A DNA stretch of 7,790 bases from JADFOB01 sp964651325 (lineage in GTDB: Bacteria; Planctomycetota; Phycisphaerae; UBA1845): contig CAZYXP010000182.1 in the NCBI GenBank assembly GCA_964651325.1, positions 1-7,790 of the forward strand, read 5' to 3'. Shown here one piece after another: positions 6,266-7,790 of the stretch (position 1 is its first letter; the number at the start of each line of letters is the position of its first letter). The position numbers and the translations under genes were made by a program. The notes under the pieces were generated by a model. That model did not search any database, was not told the origin of the DNA, and worked only from the letters and a program-made list of their open reading frames with translations.

Positions 6266-7498
6266 ATGAATGAACATGTCAAACGAAGACCGTCCACGTG
6301 CCGTTTCTTGCCGGCCGTGCTTGCTGTAGCCCTGCTAGCGACTGCTACTCTTGCCACGCCGCCGCTGAATCCGCTCCCGCGACCGTTGTATTCATTCGAT
6401 GCCCAATCGCCCAAGGTGTTGGACGGCTCCGTGCCCGCCGACGCGTTGCTGAGCTTGGCGTTCCCCATTCCGACACCGGTTGTGCTCGGCGGCGGCCTTG
6501 GCATGGGCCAACCCGGCGACCAGCTCGACGCGCTCTCCACCAACAACGCCGGATTCCCGCCCGATGCACCGTTTACGCTGCTGTTCTCGGTGGATCGGGA
6601 GAGCCGCGGTCTGACGCCGCCCGATGGGCAACTCAGCGGGCAGCACATTCCCTACAACGCGTTCGATCAAGCCCTCAGGGGGCACGCCGCGGGCGATCAG
6701 TACATGAGCTTGGAGCTGTTCACCCGCGCGGGAGGTATTGTTCCCCCGCCAGGCGGCGTGGCCGCTTCCGCGCCCAACAACACGCTGGTCGGCAACAACT
6801 TCGACGAGGGCGGCACGGACTTCTCGGCCGATCCGCCCACCAGCGCCGAAGACACGTCGACCGACCCGCAGGACAACGTCAACTCGACCCAGAAGGATCC
6901 GACCCTGGTCATCGCGGGCGTTCCCATCCAAGGCGTGTTTTTCTCAGCCGATCGCAACTCCCCCTCGCTGCAAAACCTGCCCAACAACGGTCCGCCGAGC
7001 GGGGCGTCCATTTTCTTCGCCGCCGACCCGGGAGGCCCCGCGGCTGACATCGTTCTTTTCGCGCCGCCCCAAGCCCTCGGCCTCGATACGGCCGACGACA
7101 TCAGCGGCATGATCATCTTCGACGACAACGGCAACGGTCTCTACGACGGCACCGATCACATCATTTTCACCCTCGCCCCGGGTTCCCCCTCCATCGGGCA
7201 GATTCCCGGATCGAGCGACGTCGGCGGCGCTGCCGATGTCTTCATTGCCCGGCTTGGCCTCGCTACGGAGGTCTTCGCCCCCGCGCAAGTGCTCGGTCTT
7301 GGAGCCACGACCGACAACATCGACGCGTTGATGTTCTTCCCCTGCGATGACGCCTTCGCATGCGCGGCGGCGCATGCGATTCGGCGCACGGCGATCCCGA
7401 CGGTGTCCGAATGGGGCGTCTTGGTCATGGGGCTGATGCTGGTATTGGCCGCTACGATCGCGTTTACGCGGAAGAGTAGAACGGTGGCACTCGGGTAG
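6266..7498 (+). CDS. Secreted IPTL-CTERM sorting-domain protein with EF-hand-like loop
   Basis: 410 aa from the ATG at 6266; an upstream in-frame ATG at 6200 would bury the signal peptide. Residues 1-30 form a signal peptide: basic VKRR, hydrophobic FLPAVLAVALLATATLA, cleavage likely near 30. The C-terminus has IPTVSEWG (377-384), a hydrophobic helix (385-400) and basic TRKSR (401-405), the three-part IPTL-CTERM signal handled by exosortase H-type enzymes, so the protein is probably anchored or released at the cell surface. The body is rich in Asp, Gly, Pro and Asn, with recurring strand-like pieces (LLFSVD, VFFSADR, IFFAAD, IFTLAPGSPSI) and two LGL-x4-D-x-I segments (271-280, 343-353), suggesting diverged beta repeats. 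DDNGNGLYDGTD (286-297) has EF-hand calcium ligands at positions 1, 3, 5, 9 and 12. Function is unknown. It follows the kinase gene by 92 bases and may share its transcript. Confidence 0.85.
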   Translation: MNEHVKRRPSTCRFLPAVLAVALLATATLATPPLNPLPRPLYSFDAQSPKVLDGSVPADALLSLAFPIPTPVVLGGGLGMGQPGDQLDALSTNNAGFPPDAPFTLLFSVDRESRGLTPPDGQLSGQHIPYNAFDQALRGHAAGDQYMSLELFTRAGGIVPPPGGVAASAPNNTLVGNNFDEGGTDFSADPPTSAEDTSTDPQDNVNSTQKDPTLVIAGVPIQGVFFSADRNSPSLQNLPNNGPPSGASIFFAADPGGPAADIVLFAPPQALGLDTADDISGMIIFDDNGNGLYDGTDHIIFTLAPGSPSIGQIPGSSDVGGAADVFIARLGLATEVFAPAQVLGLGATTDNIDALMFFPCDDAFACAAAHAIRRTAIPTVSEWGVLVMGLMLVLAATIAFTRKSRTVALG

Positions 7499-7548
7499 CA
7501 GCCGGCTTGGGACAGTCGCCGGGCCGGTGAGTGGCCCAGGGCGAAGAT

Positions 7549-7650
7549 AAACCAGGGCCCAGAACAAACCGGGTGCGAGAACAAACCGCGTGCCAGGACG
7601 AACCAGGGGCCAGGACAAACCGGGTGCGATGACAAACCAGGGGCCGTGGC
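7549..7650. repeat. Tandem array of six 17-bp units
   Basis: Six contiguous 17-bp units start at 7549, 7566, 7583, 7600, 7617 and 7634. The first is AAACCAGGGCCCAGAAC and the second AAACCGGGTGCGAGAAC. Two subtypes alternate: CAGGGSCC (units 1, 4, 6) and CGSGTGC (units 2, 3, 5). Unit length is exact throughout. The period is not a multiple of three, and nothing suggests it is translated. Confidence 0.85.
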
Positions 7651-7737
7651 AAAACCGGCGGTCATGCATGACGAAATCGGCGGTTGTGCATGACAGGCCC
7701 GACGATTGTGCATGACAGACCCGGCGATTGTGATTGC
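7651..7737. repeat. Tandem array of four units of about 22 bp
   Basis: Units at 7651-7672, 7673-7694 and 7695-7716 (22 bp each) and 7717-7737 (shortened) follow the 17-bp array with no gap. They share a CGGCGRTTGTG core; the first three end in GCATGAC. The first contains the perfect 12-bp palindrome GTCATGCATGAC (7661-7672). They keep the A-rich start and GAC end of the 17-bp units and look like an expanded derivative of them. Confidence 0.8.
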
Positions 7738-7752
7738 AGGCTGAAGGCCTGC
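7736..7752. repeat. Short hairpin GCAGGC-TGAAG-GCCTGC
   Basis: A perfect 6-bp stem with a 5-nt loop directly after the tandem array. Its arms resemble those of the REP-like family near the sigma gene, but the loop and flanks differ, so it is probably a different intergenic repeat class. Confidence 0.5.
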
Positions 7753-7762
7753 GCTAAAGTAG

Positions 7763-7790
7763 CCGGGGGCAAGCGCAGCGCCGCCCCCGG
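7763..7790. repeat. GC-rich hairpin at the right edge
   Basis: CCGGGGGC (7763-7770) pairs perfectly with GCCCCCGG (7783-7790) around a 12-nt loop. The element ends exactly at the window edge, so it may extend further. It could be a terminator stem or an intergenic repeat; the downstream sequence is not visible. Confidence 0.5.

Noticed and set aside
7521..7537. Terminator after the IPTL-CTERM gene (GGGCC/GGCCC)
   Set aside because: Only five base pairs and no T-tract follows.
7464..7713. Minus-strand open frames with repeating peptides across the tandem array
   Set aside because: The peptide repetition follows directly from the 17-bp DNA repeat; no RBS or domain, and more than one frame is open.
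7549..7737. CRISPR array
   Set aside because: Units are contiguous with no unique spacers, and no cas gene is in the window.

Overview
The window is GC-rich and gene-dense, with every supported gene on the + strand. It most resembles a chromosome of a planctomycete or close relative (Planctomycetota, perhaps a Phycisphaerae-like lineage). Three things point there: a short ECF sigma factor whose N-terminus has the 'LLLRLRD...WEEF..RYG.L.YRYARSRG' pattern common in that phylum, a Ser/Thr kinase with a C-terminal TPR domain, and a secreted protein ending in an IPTL-CTERM sorting signal. The assignment is inferred from protein style and is not proven.

Layout. (1) Positions 1-2179: two overlapping genes for SPFH/band 7 (flotillin/HflK-like) proteins. 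The first is cut by the left edge. Its stop overlaps the start of the second (ATGA) beneath a perfect Shine-Dalgarno sequence, so the two are probably translationally coupled and form one membrane complex. (2) Positions 2180-2439: an intergenic region with three hairpin-forming repeats and a good extended -10 promoter. (3) Positions 2440-3036: an ECF sigma factor. (4) Positions 3037-3416: a 380-base gap with a 14-bp palindrome, three more copies of the same repeat, and a leader with no convincing gene. (5) Positions 3417-6173: a membrane Ser/Thr kinase (kinase domain, one TM helix, TPR region). (6) Positions 6266-7498: an exported IPTL-CTERM protein with one EF-hand-like calcium loop. (7) Positions 7499-7790: non-coding DNA with an unusual compound tandem array (six 17-bp units, then four units of about 22 bp) and two hairpins, the last reaching the right edge.

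How the genes may work together. The sigma factor and kinase are neighbours and no anti-sigma gene is visible. A regulatory pair in which the kinase (TPR side outside the cytoplasm) controls the sigma factor is therefore reasonable, as known for ECF/kinase pairs such as EcfP-PknT. The IPTL-CTERM gene lies 92 bases after the kinase and could be co-transcribed, or driven by a candidate promoter inside the kinase 3' end that has the same architecture as the sigma promoter. The SPFH pair is probably a separate transcription unit.

No clearly novel defence or mobile system is visible. The most unusual items are the triplicated band 7 entry motif, the six-copy repeat family bracketing the sigma gene, and the 17/22-bp tandem array.
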